Assembly: GCF_014649915.1 (NCBI RefSeq)
Contig: NZ_BMTY01000016.1
Location: 54,783-93,196, forward strand
Reading direction: 5' to 3'
DNA length: 38,414 nt
DNA from: Streptomyces toxytricini
GTDB lineage: Bacteria > Actinomycetota > Actinomycetes > Streptomycetales > Streptomycetaceae
Part shown: positions 38,263 to 38,414 of the stretch, piece by piece
Numbering within the stretch: position 1 is the stretch's first letter
Layout: every line of letters begins with the position of its first letter
The notes under the pieces: model-generated
Told to the model about the DNA's origin: nothing
Databases searched by the model: none
What the model saw: the letters and a program-made list of their open reading frames with translations, nothing else
Program-made: the position numbers and the translations under genes

Positions 38263-38276
38263 TGCAATCGGTTGCA
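38263..38276. promoter_or_regulatory. LacI-family-like operator
   Basis: TGCAATC|GGTTGCA: arms TGCAA and TTGCA with a central CG step, one T-G mismatch in 14 bases. This is the usual look of LacI/GalR operators. No gene start is close enough inside the window to say what it controls. Confidence 0.45.
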
Positions 38277-38283
38277 ACGAGCC

Positions 38284-38398
38284 TCGCGAGCCGGGCGCGG
38301 CGGGTCCGGGCGCCGAGCCGGGCATCGCCCAACGTCACGCCCCGGGCCGCGGACCGGGCGCCGCCGGCCGGGCGTCGCGAGCCGGGCGCGGCGGGTCC
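38284..38398 (+). repeat. Direct repeat, 24 bp perfect, 91 bases apart
   Basis: A 24-base sequence beginning TCGCGAGCCGGGCGCGGCGG occurs at 38284-38307 and 38375-38398. Each copy is followed by a variant of CGCCGAGCCGGG, the second reaching the window edge, so the array may continue. Confidence 0.75.
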
Positions 38399-38414
38399 CG
38401 CTCGCCGAGCCGGG

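Larger units (their letters stand above)
37873..38414. other. Right-edge region without a convincing gene
   Basis: About 540 bases. Open frames on the minus strand (as far as 38338) are Arg/Pro/Ala-rich with no family likeness and are not called. The content I can support is a LacI-like inverted repeat (38263-38276) and a 24-bp direct repeat (38284 and 38375). Confidence 0.5.

Noticed and set aside
37847..38338. 163-codon minus-strand frame at the right edge
   Set aside because: It would contain the MFS operator, is Arg/Pro-rich and has no recognisable domain or ribosome site.

Overview
The window is about 73% GC by eye, with gene-dense coding, strong third-position G/C, GTG/TTG starts and TANNNT -10 boxes lying 6-7 bases before start codons. 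The gene content (crotonyl-CoA carboxylase/reductase cluster, Ada-AlkA fusion, SpoIIE-type phosphatases, DUF3376-type patatin) points to Streptomyces or a close relative. From memory, the order 3-hydroxyacyl-CoA dehydrogenase / TetR / ccr / meaA / mcl / maoC / acyl-CoA dehydrogenase / psd / pssA matches the S. coelicolor SCO6475-SCO6467 neighbourhood. No tRNA, rRNA, CRISPR or transposase was seen.

Layout. 1-1890 (minus): an M20 peptidase cut by the left edge, an overlapping M55 D-aminopeptidase and an SRPBCC protein. 2040-5291 (plus): an Rv2578c-type radical SAM protein behind a perfect GAAC-N4-GTTC SOS box, a secreted SlpD/E-like alpha/beta hydrolase and a RidA-fold protein lacking the family arginine. 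A HEAT-repeat protein follows on minus. 6359-15797 (plus): a duplicated 3-hydroxyacyl-CoA dehydrogenase, a TetR regulator and the compact ethylmalonyl-CoA operon ccr-meaA-mcl-maoC-acd. The operon genes overlap by 4 bases or lie 3-50 bases apart. Together they can carry crotonyl-CoA through ethylmalonyl-, methylsuccinyl-, mesaconyl- and methylmalyl-CoA to glyoxylate and propionyl-CoA. No epimerase gene is visible here. Next come psd-pssA (phosphatidylethanolamine synthesis), then an alkylation-repair pair, Ada-AlkA fusion plus ogt. 19684-21206 (minus) holds a Nudix hydrolase, an unknown protein and a YcxB-like membrane protein. Glycerate kinase is divergent from these.

The most unusual stretch is 22572-24611, about 2 kb without a credible gene. 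It is one large, nearly symmetric inverted repeat. Two 150-bp elements, each itself palindromic, lie in opposite orientation at 22727-22876 and 24096-24247. Between them two tandem arrays of about 61-bp units face each other around a central segment that holds a perfect 12-bp palindrome. The outer flanks are G-rich on the left and C-rich on the right, with a 17-bp x4 C-rich tandem repeat whose complement could form G-quadruplexes. Unit spacings (60-63) are not multiples of three, so the array is not a repetitive protein gene.

To its right are two convergent SpoIIE-family phosphatases. One is membrane-anchored with a fused anti-sigma-type ATPase domain; the other is soluble PAS-PAS-GAF-PP2C. 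Then come a 1160-residue patatin/DUF3376 membrane protein, a VOC-family protein, RecQ helicase and an MFS transporter. The transporter's promoter overlaps a perfect 13+2+13 palindrome. The right edge (37873-38414) has a LacI-like operator and a direct repeat but no convincing gene.
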